A DNA stretch of 39,405 nt, taken from the NCBI GenBank assembly GCA_021199635.1, contig JAJQHS010000056.1:1-39405 (forward strand), in the 5' to 3' direction. This document shows, piece by piece, positions 1 through 8,829 of the stretch (positions within the stretch are counted from its first letter, which is position 1; each line of letters opens with the position of its first letter). Source of the stretch: Bacillota bacterium. Its GTDB lineage: Bacteria; Bacillota; Clostridia; Oscillospirales; Oscillospiraceae. The translations under genes were made by a program, and so were the position numbers. Below the pieces are notes generated by a model. It was given only the letters and a program-made list of their open reading frames with translations, did no database searches and was not told the origin of the DNA.

Positions 1-2
1 CC

Positions 3-434
3 TTCTTCTCCCCGGTGACGGCAAAGGAGATGATCGTGCCCTATATGCGGCGGCTGACGGACTTTATCCACAGCAAGGGCAGATTCTGCGACCTGCACAG
101 CTGCGGGCAGAATTTCCGGCAGGTCCCCAATTACATTGCGGCAGGCTGGGATGCCTGGCGTCCCCAGAGCATGAACGATGTGGCGGAGATTTACCGGCTG
201 TACGGGGATAAGATCATCCTGGCGGTTCCCCCGGAGCCGTTTGACCCGGAGACCACCAGCGAGGAGGAGCAGCGCGCCGCTGCCCGGGCATATGCCGAGA
301 AGTACTGCGACCCGGATAAGCCCACAATGTTCAGCATCTACGGCTCCGCCATGCTGACCCCTGCATTTCAGGAGGAGCTGTACCGCCAGTCCCGCCTGCG
401 CTACCAGCGCTGCGGCGAAGCCTGCGGGAAATAG
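3..434 (+). CDS. UroD/MtaA-family corrinoid methyltransferase, C-terminal part (5' end outside window)
   Basis: The frame is open from the first bases of the window, so only the last ~143 residues are visible. The family (uroporphyrinogen decarboxylase fold; MtaA, CmuA and MT2-type methyltransferases) moves methyl groups between a corrinoid protein and an acceptor. Supporting features are the FFSP start of a family helix, an HSCG motif resembling the zinc-binding His-x-Cys of MtaA-type enzymes, and a W-x-P-Q-S-M-N-D segment where the family has its late active-site strand. Classical haem-synthesis HemE is less likely because a RACo-type activator and a DUF2284 protein lie downstream, as in O-demethylase clusters. 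A LacI gene follows after about 110 bp. The methyl donor and corrinoid partner would lie upstream and cannot be seen. Confidence 0.75.
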   Translation, partial: FFSPVTAKEMIVPYMRRLTDFIHSKGRFCDLHSCGQNFRQVPNYIAAGWDAWRPQSMNDVAEIYRLYGDKIILAVPPEPFDPETTSEEEQRAAARAYAEKYCDPDKPTMFSIYGSAMLTPAFQEELYRQSRLRYQRCGEACGK

Positions 435-479
435 TTGGGAGCCTTCCCTACAGGCACCCCATTTTCCCTTTACTTTTCC

Positions 480-508
480 TTGCTTTTTATTCCAATGACT
501 GGTAAAAT
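480..508 (+). promoter_or_regulatory. Candidate promoter for the LacI gene
   Basis: TTGCTT (480-485), a 17-bp spacer and TAAAAT (503-508) lie 37 bp upstream of the proposed LacI start. The -35 box is imperfect. A TATACT sequence just downstream could be an alternative -10. Confidence 0.4.
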
Positions 509-544
509 ATGTATACTTAGGGAAAAGAAAAGGAGGGATGACTT

Positions 545-1621
545 CTGGCTAGTTTGGCGGAAGTGGCGAAAAAGGCCGGTGTATCCATCACGACAGCGTC
601 CTTTGTGCTGAATGGACGGACGGAAGAAATGCGGATCGCTCCCAACACCGCGCAGAAGGTGATGCAGGTGGTGCAGGAGCTGGGGTATATCCCCAATGTC
701 TCCGCGAAGAAGCTGACCAACGGCTCCGGCGAGACCTTTGTCCCGGAGATTGCGGTTATGTGGGCACCCAAGGTGGGCTCCGCATTCCTGGAGCTTTTGG
801 TACGGAATACTATGGATCTGGTGGAGCGGGGTCAGGCGATGGAAATGCGCCTGACGGTCAGTCCCTTCCGGATCAGCCAATTGGAAACGACGGGGGCAGA
901 TATCCTGTCCCGCAGCTATAACGGTGCCATCGCCTCCCCGTATTTTGAGGAGGAATATCAGTACATCCAGCGCATTGCAGCCAAGATCCCCATCGTGGTA
1001 TTGCATCGCCCCACGGAATTGTGTCCCAGTGTGGCGGTGGACAATTACGATTGCGGCGCACTTGCCGCCCGCGTGTTCGCCATGCGGGGTCACCGGCGGG
1101 TGGCGATTCTCTGCGCTGACCGGGTAGGCACAGATATCCGGCAGACCGACCACCGGCTGACCGGCTTCCGGGATGTCTGCCAGGAAAAAGGCATGGAATG
1201 TCAGGCCATGTTCAATCCCTACAGGGAAAGAAAGGCGCTGACCACTGCGGAGCTTTCCGCGTTTGGGAGGCAGATGGCGTTGGACTATCTGAGCCGGGAT
1301 GCCCTTCCGGATGCGATCTTCATCCAGTCCGATGTGATCGCCGCCGGGTTCCTGAACAGTTTGCAGGTGGAAGGCGTGCGCGTCCCGGAGGACATTGAGA
1401 TCATCACCTATGGAGATGATCGGGTGGCAGCCGCCTGCTACCCCGGCATTACTACCGTGGATTATCCCTCGGAGGCGATCGCCCGGCATGCCATCCAGAT
1501 GATGAGCGATATGCTGCTGAATCCGTTTTCGCGTCCCGCCAGCGTTTCCGTAAAGACTCGGGTCACCTTCCGGCGCTCGTGCCCTATGCCGGAGGGCTGG
1601 ATTGACGAGCCTGTCGGCTGA
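545..1621 (+). CDS. LacI-family transcriptional regulator
   Basis: The N-terminal helix-turn-helix (A-E-V-A-K-K-A-G-V-S, then T-A-S-F-V-L-N-G) is followed by the periplasmic-binding-like effector domain, ending about where full-length LacI/PurR proteins end (~355 aa). The start is unusual. The ribosome site AGGAGG at 531-536 sits next to an ATG at 538 that opens only a four-codon frame. In the HTH frame the first possible starts are CTG 545, which gives the family-typical L-A-S-L-A-E-V-A and has 8-bp spacing, or TTG 554, which is 17 bp away. I prefer 545 but cannot exclude 554 or a base error. The gene ends at its own terminator and precedes GH51 and transporter genes, so it probably controls them in response to a sugar or glycoside. 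Confidence 0.88.
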   Translation: MASLAEVAKKAGVSITTASFVLNGRTEEMRIAPNTAQKVMQVVQELGYIPNVSAKKLTNGSGETFVPEIAVMWAPKVGSAFLELLVRNTMDLVERGQAMEMRLTVSPFRISQLETTGADILSRSYNGAIASPYFEEEYQYIQRIAAKIPIVVLHRPTELCPSVAVDNYDCGALAARVFAMRGHRRVAILCADRVGTDIRQTDHRLTGFRDVCQEKGMECQAMFNPYRERKALTTAELSAFGRQMALDYLSRDALPDAIFIQSDVIAAGFLNSLQVEGVRVPEDIEIITYGDDRVAAACYPGITTVDYPSEAIARHAIQMMSDMLLNPFSRPASVSVKTRVTFRRSCPMPEGWIDEPVG

Positions 1622-1632
1622 TTTTCCCCCTT

Positions 1633-1664
1633 GCCCCATCCATTTCCATGGATGGGGCTTTTTT
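1633..1664 (+). terminator. Rho-independent terminator after LacI gene
   Basis: A perfect 10-bp stem (GCCCCATCCA / TGGATGGGGC, 1633-1642 and 1649-1658) with a 6-nt loop is followed by six T. It lies 11 bp after the LacI stop codon and separates the regulator from the GH51 operon. Confidence 0.93.
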
Positions 1665-1720
1665 GGTGAAAACTGTGGAAAATCTGCCCAGAAAACGAGT
1701 TCGATATGTGCAGAGTGCCC

Positions 1721-1749
1721 TTGCAAGAAAAATGGGCAGTTGTTATAAT
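1721..1749 (+). promoter_or_regulatory. Sigma-A-type promoter of the GH51/ABC operon
   Basis: TTGCAA (1721-1726), exactly 17 bp, then a consensus TATAAT (1744-1749). It lies between the LacI terminator and the GH51 start, about 80 bp upstream of the ATG at 1831. Confidence 0.8.
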
Positions 1750-1780
1750 AACCACATCAACCAACAAATCGCAGTTGTGA

Positions 1781-1797
1781 TTGTGCATGTTGCACAA
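1781..1797. promoter_or_regulatory. Palindromic operator candidate for the LacI-type regulator
   Basis: TTGTGCA-TGT-TGCACAA is a perfect 7-bp inverted repeat with a 3-bp centre, about 30 bp downstream of the -10 box. That is a roadblock position suited to a LacI-family repressor. The link to this particular regulator is inferred from adjacency. Confidence 0.6.
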
Positions 1798-1830
1798 GTC
1801 TTGAAAGGATTTTTTAAAAGGAGAAAACCC

Positions 1831-3312
1831 ATGCAGGTAACCATATCCGCAAGCAAAAATTTCCCCATCGGACATATTGACGAGAAGCTCTACGGCGCAT
1901 TTGCCGAGCATCTGGGCAGAATGATCTACGGCGGGATCTACGACCCGGGTCATCCGGAGGCGGACGAAATGGGCTTCCGCAAGGATGTGCTGGAGATGGT
2001 CAGGGCGCTGAAGGTGCCCGTGATCCGCTACCCCGGGGGCAATTTCGTTTCCGGTTACGAGTGGGAGGACGGCGTGGGCGAGCGCAGCAGGCGCCCCAGG
2101 CGGCTGGACCTGGCGTGGTTCTCCATTGAGCCGAACACCATCGGCATCGACGAATTCCAGGAGTGGGCAAAGCGGGCGGGGAGCCAGGTGATGCTCACCG
2201 TGAATCTGGGGACCCGGGGTGTGGCGGACGCCCGGAATCTGATCGAGTACTGCAATTTTCCCGGCGGCATCAAGTACAGCGATATGCGCCGTGCCAATGG
2301 ATTCCCGGAGCCCTTCGGCATCCGCTACTGGTGCCTGGGCAACGAAATGGACGGACCCTGGCAGATTTGCAGCAAGACGGCGGAGGAATACGGCCGCCTG
2401 GCTGCGGAGACCGGCAAGGTCATGAAATGGGTGGACCCGGACATTCGCCTGACGGTGTGCGGCAGCTCCAATTCCCACATGCCCACCTTCGGCAGTTGGG
2501 AGGAGACGGTGCTGGAGCATACCTACGACATTGCCGACTACCTCTCGCTGCACAATTATTACGGGAATCCCGGGAACAACACCCCGGAGTATCTGGCGTG
2601 TTCCACAGATATGGATCGCTTCATCTCCACCGTAGCAGCCATCTGCGACACCGTCAAGCAGAAGAAAGGCTCGGATAAGACCATGTATCTGTCCTTTGAC
2701 GAGTGGAATGTATGGTTCCACTCCGGAGAGCAGGACAAGCGGCAGGAGAAATGGACGGTAGCGCCGCCTCTGCTGGAGGATCGCTATAATTTTGAGGATG
2801 CTCTGGTGGTGGGCTGCCTGCTGATCACCCTGCTGCGCCATGCCGACCGGGTGAAAATGGCGTGCCTCGCCCAGCTGGTGAATGTGATCGCCCCGATCAT
2901 GACAGAGACCGGCGGGCGGTGCTGGGCGCAGACCATCTACTATCCATTCCTCCACGCCGCCAATCTGGCGCGGGGCGACAGCCTGATGACGAGGGTGAAG
3001 TGCCCGAACTATGCCGCAGGGAAATACGGAAATGTCCCCTGCATAGAGGCAGTGGTGGTGGACAATGGGGCTGCCAACGAGCTGGTGGTGCTGGCGGTGA
3101 ACCGCTCCTTGCAGGAGGACGCGCAGCTCAGCCTGGACATTGCCGGCTACGGCGCACTGACCAAGGCGGAGCACCTGGTGCTGACCCACCCGGATCTGAA
3201 GGCGGTCAACACTGCCGACGCGCCCCAGATCGTGATCCCGACCCGGCTGCAGACGTCCCCGGACACTATACTGCCCAGGCAGAGCTGGAATGTGATCCGT
3301 TACCGATATTGA
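1831..3312 (+). CDS. GH51 alpha-L-arabinofuranosidase, cytoplasmic
   Basis: This 493-aa protein has no signal peptide and starts at an ATG behind AAAAGGAG. It matches family GH51, which removes non-reducing alpha-L-arabinofuranosyl groups from arabino-oligosaccharides or arabinosides with retention. The N-terminal (beta/alpha)8 barrel contains R-Y-P-G-G-N-F-V-S-G-Y near residue 70, the acid/base in G-N-E-M-D-G-P-W (Glu172) and the nucleophile in F-D-E-W-N-V-W (Glu291). These positions are close to those of characterised Geobacillus GH51 enzymes. The last ~100 residues form the usual C-terminal beta-sandwich. It is the first gene after the LacI-controlled promoter and precedes the ABC importer, so the imported solute probably carries arabinofuranose. 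Confidence 0.95.
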   Translation: MQVTISASKNFPIGHIDEKLYGAFAEHLGRMIYGGIYDPGHPEADEMGFRKDVLEMVRALKVPVIRYPGGNFVSGYEWEDGVGERSRRPRRLDLAWFSIEPNTIGIDEFQEWAKRAGSQVMLTVNLGTRGVADARNLIEYCNFPGGIKYSDMRRANGFPEPFGIRYWCLGNEMDGPWQICSKTAEEYGRLAAETGKVMKWVDPDIRLTVCGSSNSHMPTFGSWEETVLEHTYDIADYLSLHNYYGNPGNNTPEYLACSTDMDRFISTVAAICDTVKQKKGSDKTMYLSFDEWNVWFHSGEQDKRQEKWTVAPPLLEDRYNFEDALVVGCLLITLLRHADRVKMACLAQLVNVIAPIMTETGGRCWAQTIYYPFLHAANLARGDSLMTRVKCPNYAAGKYGNVPCIEAVVVDNGAANELVVLAVNRSLQEDAQLSLDIAGYGALTKAEHLVLTHPDLKAVNTADAPQIVIPTRLQTSPDTILPRQSWNVIRYRY

Positions 3313-3361
3313 AAAGCCTTTCCGCTTTCAATAATATTAAACAAAAATAGGAGGAAAAATC

Positions 3362-4927
3362 ATGAAAAGAATCATCGTCCTGCTGCTGGCAATGGTCATG
3401 ATCTTTGGCCTGACCGCCTGTACGCAAACCGGAGGCGACGAAAGCACCGGCGACTCCGCCAGCGGTGAAGCCCAATACGGCGGCACTGCCGTGATCACCC
3501 TGACCGGCACCTACAATGTGATGGGCAATCCGGTCACTGGCGGCGCACAGGTCAAATTTGCCTGCCGTCCTGCCATTGAGACCCTTGCCCGCTACGGTGA
3601 GGATGGTCAGGCGGAGCCTTGGCTCGCCAAGGAGATCGTCACCGACCCCGACAACCTGACAATGACCCTCACCCTGCAGGAAGGCGTGACCTATCACGAT
3701 GGTTCCGCCTTTAACGCCCAGGCGGTCTGCGATGTTTGGGACATCTATCGGGACAACGCCCTGCTGACCACCCAGTTCGACAATGTGGACTACTATGAGG
3801 CGACCTCGGAATATGTGGTCACTGTGTACCTGACCGAGTGGAACGCCTACACCGCCATTTACCTGTGCATCGAGGCCGGCTATATGATCAGCCCGACGGA
3901 GTATGAGCGGGTGGGGCTGGAAGGCCTGAACACCAGCATCGTAGGCACCGGCCCATTCGTGTGCGAGAGCTATGACGTGGTCACCGGCATCGAGTATGTG
4001 AAAAACGAGAACTACTGGGGCGGCGAACCCTATCTGGACGGCATCAACATCGTCTTCCACGATGAGTCCAGTGTTGGCGAAAATATGCTGCTCAGCGGCG
4101 AAGCCAATATTGCCACCTGGCTCACCCTGGATCAGCTGGACCGGCTGGTCGGGAATGGATACACCTTCATCTGCGACGATTCGTGCATGTCCCCCACCTG
4201 CAACGGCGTGTTCTTCGCCTCCGGCAATGAGGACGACCCCATCAGCAATCTGCTGGTCCGGCAGGCGTTCTGCCACGCCATCGACAAGGAAGCAATCGTA
4301 GCGGCGTTCGCCAACGGCTACGGGATCGCACTGGACCAGATCGCTATCCCCGGCACCAAGGAATACAACGAGGATGTGGAAGGCTACGATTACGATGTGG
4401 AGAAAGCAAAGGAGCTATTAAAGGAAGCCGGCTATGACGAAGGCGAATGTGTCATCACCTTCTATTATCAGTCCGGTGAGGAGGACATGTACCTGGCGAT
4501 CAAGAGCATGCTGGAGGAAGCCGGCTTCACCGTAGAGGGCGATAACCGCACTGGCTCCGAGAACCGTATTATCTACGGCACCTCTGACCCGTACACCTGC
4601 TGCTGCCTGTTCTACGCCCCCACCACCATCGATAACTGGTGGCGCTACTTCTCCGCGACCCCCTTCACCTATGCCGTGAATACCATCGATACTGCGGCTG
4701 CCGGCATTCAGGCCGCCTATGAAGGGGCAATGACCGCCAAGACCACCGAGGAAATGACCGAGTATATGATGCTGCTTCAGGAGCTTGTCACCGAGAACTG
4801 CATGTACTGCCCCATTTATTCCACCCCCGCTCTGATCGCCGTTTCTGACGAGAAGCTGCAAGGCCATGGAATTGGGGAGATCTGGCTGTGCCAGTGGACC
4901 CCGGAGTCTGCATATCTCGTGGGATAA
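3362..4927 (+). CDS. ABC transporter solute-binding lipoprotein, SBP_bac_5 (Dpp/Opp) family
   Basis: The 521-aa protein has a lipoprotein signal (basic start, hydrophobic stretch, lipobox L-T-A-C, lipidated Cys20) and a Thr/Gly/Ser-rich linker. It then carries the large family 5 fold known from dipeptide, oligopeptide, nickel and some oligosaccharide importers. Family-typical segments include L-T-M-T-L-T-L-Q-E-G-V-T-Y-H-D-G-S near residues 99-115 and I-V-G-T-G-P-F near 195. It would sit on the outside of the membrane and deliver ligand to the two permeases that follow. AGGAGG lies just upstream. Placement behind GH51 suggests a glycoside rather than a peptide as ligand, but the sequence does not fix the substrate. 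Confidence 0.93.
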   Translation: MKRIIVLLLAMVMIFGLTACTQTGGDESTGDSASGEAQYGGTAVITLTGTYNVMGNPVTGGAQVKFACRPAIETLARYGEDGQAEPWLAKEIVTDPDNLTMTLTLQEGVTYHDGSAFNAQAVCDVWDIYRDNALLTTQFDNVDYYEATSEYVVTVYLTEWNAYTAIYLCIEAGYMISPTEYERVGLEGLNTSIVGTGPFVCESYDVVTGIEYVKNENYWGGEPYLDGINIVFHDESSVGENMLLSGEANIATWLTLDQLDRLVGNGYTFICDDSCMSPTCNGVFFASGNEDDPISNLLVRQAFCHAIDKEAIVAAFANGYGIALDQIAIPGTKEYNEDVEGYDYDVEKAKELLKEAGYDEGECVITFYYQSGEEDMYLAIKSMLEEAGFTVEGDNRTGSENRIIYGTSDPYTCCCLFYAPTTIDNWWRYFSATPFTYAVNTIDTAAAGIQAAYEGAMTAKTTEEMTEYMMLLQELVTENCMYCPIYSTPALIAVSDEKLQGHGIGEIWLCQWTPESAYLVG

Positions 4928-4970
4928 TCACCTGTAAATATCCCGCGCCCCAGAAAGTAAGGAGGCAAAT

Positions 4971-5915
4971 ATGGGAAGATTTCTGCTAAAAAGACTGGGG
5001 CAGACAGTGATCACGCTGTTTATCGTCTCCATCATCTCCTTCTCCCTGATCCAGTTCATTCCCGGCGACCCGGTGTACACTATGATGGGCACAGATATCA
5101 CGCCGGAGTATCACGATCAGATTTATGAGGAAATGGGGCTGAATAAGCCCGTGTATGAGCAGTATATCAGTTGGCTGGTAAATCTGTTCCAGGGAGATAT
5201 GGGCTACTCCTATTATCTCCGGGCGGATGTTTCCACGGTGATCGCCAAGCGGCTTCCCACCACCCTTTGTCTGGGGGTCACCTCCGCCATTGTCAGCGTC
5301 ATCATTGGCATTGCCTTTGGTGTAGTATCCGCAGTGAAGCGCCAGACCCTCCTGGACCGGACGATCACCATATTTGCCAATATTGGTGTGGCGATGCCCT
5401 CATTCTGGCTGGTCACTGTGATGGTGCTGATCTTTTCCATTAACTTAGGATGGCTGCCTGCTACAGGCTACACCCTGCCCTGGGTCGATCTGGCCGCCTC
5501 TTTGCGCCAGTCCATCCTTCCGGTTTTCTGCATGAGTTTAGGGGGCATTGCCTCTTACACTCGGCAGACCCGCTCCAGTATGCTGGAAGTGATCAACCAG
5601 GATTACATCCGTACCGCCCGTTCCAAGGGCTTGAAGGAGGGGCAGGTCATTTCGCGCCATGCCATTAAAAATGGGCTGATCCCCATCCTGACGCTGGCGG
5701 GCACCACCCTGCGGGGCTGCATCGGCGGCTCTGCCATTATCGAGACCATGTTCAACATTGTGGGAATGGGTCAGGTCATGGTCACGGCCGTGAATAAATG
5801 CGACTATCAGCTTCTGCAATCCAGTCTGTTCTTCATGGCGGCGATCACCTGCGGCTGCAATCTGCTTGTGGATATTGCCTACGGAATTGCAGACCCCAGA
5901 GTGCGGCTGGAATAG
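4971..5915 (+). CDS. ABC transporter permease, DppB/OppB type
   Basis: The 314-aa integral membrane protein begins G-R-F-L-L-K-R-L and has I-P-G-D-P after the first membrane helix, both typical of DppB/OppB. About six hydrophobic segments are visible. The cytoplasmic coupling loop carries the binding-protein-dependent transport signature around Y-I-R-T-A-R-S-K-G-L near residues 209-218. It forms the translocation channel with the next gene product. The start has AAGGAGG seven bases upstream. It lies 43 bp after the binding-protein gene and 10 bp before the next permease. Confidence 0.94.
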   Translation: MGRFLLKRLGQTVITLFIVSIISFSLIQFIPGDPVYTMMGTDITPEYHDQIYEEMGLNKPVYEQYISWLVNLFQGDMGYSYYLRADVSTVIAKRLPTTLCLGVTSAIVSVIIGIAFGVVSAVKRQTLLDRTITIFANIGVAMPSFWLVTVMVLIFSINLGWLPATGYTLPWVDLAASLRQSILPVFCMSLGGIASYTRQTRSSMLEVINQDYIRTARSKGLKEGQVISRHAIKNGLIPILTLAGTTLRGCIGGSAIIETMFNIVGMGQVMVTAVNKCDYQLLQSSLFFMAAITCGCNLLVDIAYGIADPRVRLE

Positions 5916-5925
5916 GAGGCGCACC

Positions 5926-6771
5926 ATGAAAAAAGCAAAACGATTTTGTAAAATTCTGTTTCGGGGGTGGCTGGTGCGAATCTCCGTGCTCATAATCCTG
6001 TTCTTCTTCCTTTGTGCAGTGGCCTCCCCGCTGATCGCCACGCACGATCCCAACGCCACGGACCTGTATAATAAGCTGGCGTCTCCCTCCCGGGAGCATC
6101 TGCTCGGCTGCGATCAGCTGGGGCGGGATGTGTTCAGCCGCATCGTCTACGGCGCACGGGTCGCCTTCCTGGTAGGCATTTTGTCCGTGGTGGTAGCGAT
6201 GATCGTGGGCTGCGCCGTCGGGCTGATAGCCGGCTACTTCGGCGGCTGGATCGACAGCGTGCTTATGCGCATAATCGACGCCCAGACTGCCATCCCCTCC
6301 ATGATCCTTGCCATGGCGATCGTGGCGGTGCTGGGCAGAAGCGTGGTCATGCTGATCCTGATCCTGGGGTTTTCCAACATACCCGGATTTGCCCGCATGA
6401 TGCGGGGGCAGGTGATGACCGTCAGGGAGATGGACTATGTGGCAGCCAGCAAGATTCGGGGCAACAGCAGCTTCGTCACCATGATGAAGCATGTTTTCCC
6501 CAACTGTGTTTCTCCCATCATTGTGGTCATGACTCAGAGCATCGGCGGGTCCATCCTCGCGGAGGCTGGACTGAGCTTCCTGGGGGTCGGCATTGAGCCG
6601 CCCACCGCATCCTGGGGCGCAATGGTCAGCGCCGGCTTTTCCAATCTCACCGATGCGCCGGTATTTGCCCTCGCCCCCGGCGTAGCGATCATATTGCTGG
6701 TTCTGGCGTTCAATATCTTTGGCGACGCCCTGCGAGACGCTTTGGATCCCAGGATCCGCAGCATGGACTGA
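5926..6771 (+). CDS. ABC transporter permease, DppC/OppC type
   Basis: This 281-aa partner of the preceding permease has an N-terminal membrane anchor near residues 17-37. It then has the family-typical extracytoplasmic stretch H-D-P-N-A-T-D, L-L-G-C-D-Q-L-G-R-D-V-F-S-R, and four to five further membrane helices. The coupling loop reads D-Y-V-A-A-S-K-I-R-G-N. The ATG at 5926 follows a TAGGAGG that overlaps the previous stop region. An open frame extends 60 bp further upstream into the preceding gene but lacks a ribosome site, so I rejected it. It ends 12 bp before the ATPase gene. Confidence 0.94.
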   Translation: MKKAKRFCKILFRGWLVRISVLIILFFFLCAVASPLIATHDPNATDLYNKLASPSREHLLGCDQLGRDVFSRIVYGARVAFLVGILSVVVAMIVGCAVGLIAGYFGGWIDSVLMRIIDAQTAIPSMILAMAIVAVLGRSVVMLILILGFSNIPGFARMMRGQVMTVREMDYVAASKIRGNSSFVTMMKHVFPNCVSPIIVVMTQSIGGSILAEAGLSFLGVGIEPPTASWGAMVSAGFSNLTDAPVFALAPGVAIILLVLAFNIFGDALRDALDPRIRSMD

Positions 6772-6783
6772 GGAGGGATCACC

Positions 6784-8826
6784 ATGAGCAACCATCTGTT
6801 ATCCGTAGAGCATCTGAAAACCGTTTTCAAGACCCCTGGCGGCATTGTCCGGGCGGTGGACGACGCCTCCTTCTATGTGGATGAGGGAGAGATCATCGGC
6901 ATCGTGGGGGAGTCCGGAAGCGGGAAATCCGTGAGCATGCTCAGCATCCTCAAGCTGATCTCCATGCCCCCCGGGGAGATTCAGGGCGGCAAAGCCCTGT
7001 TTGACGGGGTGGACATGCTGGCATTGGCGCCCAACAGCCCGGAAATGCGGAAAATTCGGGGCGGCGGCATCTCCATGATCTTCCAGGAGCCTATGACCTC
7101 CCTGAACCCGGTGCTGACCATTGGCAAGCAGATCACTGAGAGCATCATCCTGCACCTGGGGCTTTCCAAGGAGCAGGCGCGCCAGCGTGCCATTGATCTG
7201 CTGAATCAGGTGGGCATCCCGGATGCCCAGACACGGATCGATTACTATCCTACCCAATTCTCCGGCGGTATGCGCCAGAGGATCATGATCGCCATGGCGA
7301 TGTCCTGTAATCCCAGGCTGATCATTGCCGACGAGGCGACCACGGCGCTGGATGTGACCACCCAGGAGCAGATTCTGGAGCTTCTGAAGGACATCGTGAA
7401 GAAAAGCCACACAGCGCTGATCCTGATCACCCATAACCTGAGCATTGTCGCCCGGTACGCGGAGCGCATCTACGTAATGTACGCCGGGAATGTGATGGAG
7501 GAGGGCAAATGCGACGATGTCTTCGAGCACCCCAGCCATCCCTATACCATCGGGCTGCTGAACGCTGCGCCCCGGCTGAATTCCGAGGTCACCCGGAAGC
7601 TCGCCACGATTCCCGGTCTGCCCGCCAATCCCATCAGCAAAACGCAGCGCTGTCCCTTTTTCGAGCGCTGCTGGTGGGCGTGCGAGAAATGTGATGTGCA
7701 GGAGCTTCCCTCAGCCAGAGGCTATGAAGACGCCCATCAGGCATTCTGCTGGCGGGATCGGGAGGAATTCCTCCACGATTGGCGAATGGACACGGAGCCG
7801 ATCCATAAAAATCAGGCGCATTCCCCGGAGATCCTGGTCCAGGTACAGAACCTGAGCAAATATTTCCCCGTCACCAAGGGCATCACGCACCGGAAGGTGG
7901 GGGATGTGAAGGCACTGGACGATGTGTCCTTCACCATCCACCGGGGGGAGACGCTGGGGCTTGTGGGGGAATCCGGCTGCGGCAAAACCACCCTGGCAAA
8001 GACCCTGCTGCGCCTCTACGACCCTTCCGGCGGGCAGATATTGTTCGACGGCCAGCGGATCGACGACCTTCCCGAGCGCAAGCTGAAGGATTTCCGGCGG
8101 CATGTCCAGTTTATTTTCCAGGATCCTTACGGCTCCCTGGATCCCCGGCAGAGTGCCGGAAGCGTGGTAGGGGAGGCGATCCGGGCGCAGAAGCATGGGC
8201 TGAGCAGCAAGGAATATGAGGCGCAGATCGACGAGCTGTTCTCCATGGTCGGTCTGGACCCGTCACTGAAGGATCGGGCGCCCCATGAATTCTCTGGAGG
8301 TCAGCGCCAGCGGCTCTGTATCGCCAGCGCGCTGGCATCCGGGCCCAGCTTTGTCATCTGCGACGAGCCGATCTCGGCCCTGGATGTGTCCATTCAGGCA
8401 CAGATCATCAACCTTTTGATGGATTTGAAGGAGCAAAAGGGGCTGACGTATCTGTTCATAGCCCATGACCTCTCCGTGGTCCGCCATATCAGCGACCGGA
8501 TCGTGGTCATGTATCTGGGCAAGGTGGTGGAGATATCCCGCTGGGACCAGCTGTATCGCCAGCCGCTCCATCCGTACACCCAGGCGCTGCTGTCCGCGAT
8601 CCCGACTCCGGATCCAAAGCTGGAGCGGCAGCGCAAGCGCACCACCCTGCAAGGGGAGGTGCCCAGTCTGACCCATCGCCCGCAGGGGTGCATTTTCCAC
8701 CCGCGCTGCCCCTATGCCACGGAGCGCTGCAGTCAGGAGGCGCCTGAGATGCGGCAGTACGACCAGGGGCATTTCGCCGCCTGCTTCCAGATCGGCGAAC
8801 CAACCATAAATCAACAGGAGGGATAA
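6784..8826 (+). CDS. Fused double ABC ATPase (DppD-DppF-like), peptide/glycoside importer
   Basis: The 680-aa protein contains two complete ATP-binding cassettes, which in many Dpp/Opp systems are separate subunits. Cassette 1 has Walker A G-E-S-G-S-G-K-S at 42-49, signature F-S-G-G-M-R-Q-R near 160 and Walker B I-I-A-D-E-A. Cassette 2 has Walker A G-E-S-G-C-G-K-T near 396, signature F-S-G-G-Q-R-Q-R near 501 and Walker B V-I-C-D-E-P. Each cassette ends with the Cys-containing oligopeptide-transport tail (H-P-R-C-P-Y in the second). Fusion guarantees a heterodimeric motor for the two preceding permeases. It is followed after 3 bp by the alpha/beta hydrolase, so all are probably one transcript. 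Confidence 0.95.
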   Translation: MSNHLLSVEHLKTVFKTPGGIVRAVDDASFYVDEGEIIGIVGESGSGKSVSMLSILKLISMPPGEIQGGKALFDGVDMLALAPNSPEMRKIRGGGISMIFQEPMTSLNPVLTIGKQITESIILHLGLSKEQARQRAIDLLNQVGIPDAQTRIDYYPTQFSGGMRQRIMIAMAMSCNPRLIIADEATTALDVTTQEQILELLKDIVKKSHTALILITHNLSIVARYAERIYVMYAGNVMEEGKCDDVFEHPSHPYTIGLLNAAPRLNSEVTRKLATIPGLPANPISKTQRCPFFERCWWACEKCDVQELPSARGYEDAHQAFCWRDREEFLHDWRMDTEPIHKNQAHSPEILVQVQNLSKYFPVTKGITHRKVGDVKALDDVSFTIHRGETLGLVGESGCGKTTLAKTLLRLYDPSGGQILFDGQRIDDLPERKLKDFRRHVQFIFQDPYGSLDPRQSAGSVVGEAIRAQKHGLSSKEYEAQIDELFSMVGLDPSLKDRAPHEFSGGQRQRLCIASALASGPSFVICDEPISALDVSIQAQIINLLMDLKEQKGLTYLFIAHDLSVVRHISDRIVVMYLGKVVEISRWDQLYRQPLHPYTQALLSAIPTPDPKLERQRKRTTLQGEVPSLTHRPQGCIFHPRCPYATERCSQEAPEMRQYDQGHFAACFQIGEPTINQQEG

Positions 8827-8829
8827 ACC

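Noticed and set aside
470-3189. Long minus-strand open frames opposite LacI and GH51 (up to 575 codons)
   Set aside because: They lie antisense to genes with clear domains, show low-complexity His/Gly/Arg-rich translations and have no ribosome site; they reflect GC-rich codon bias.
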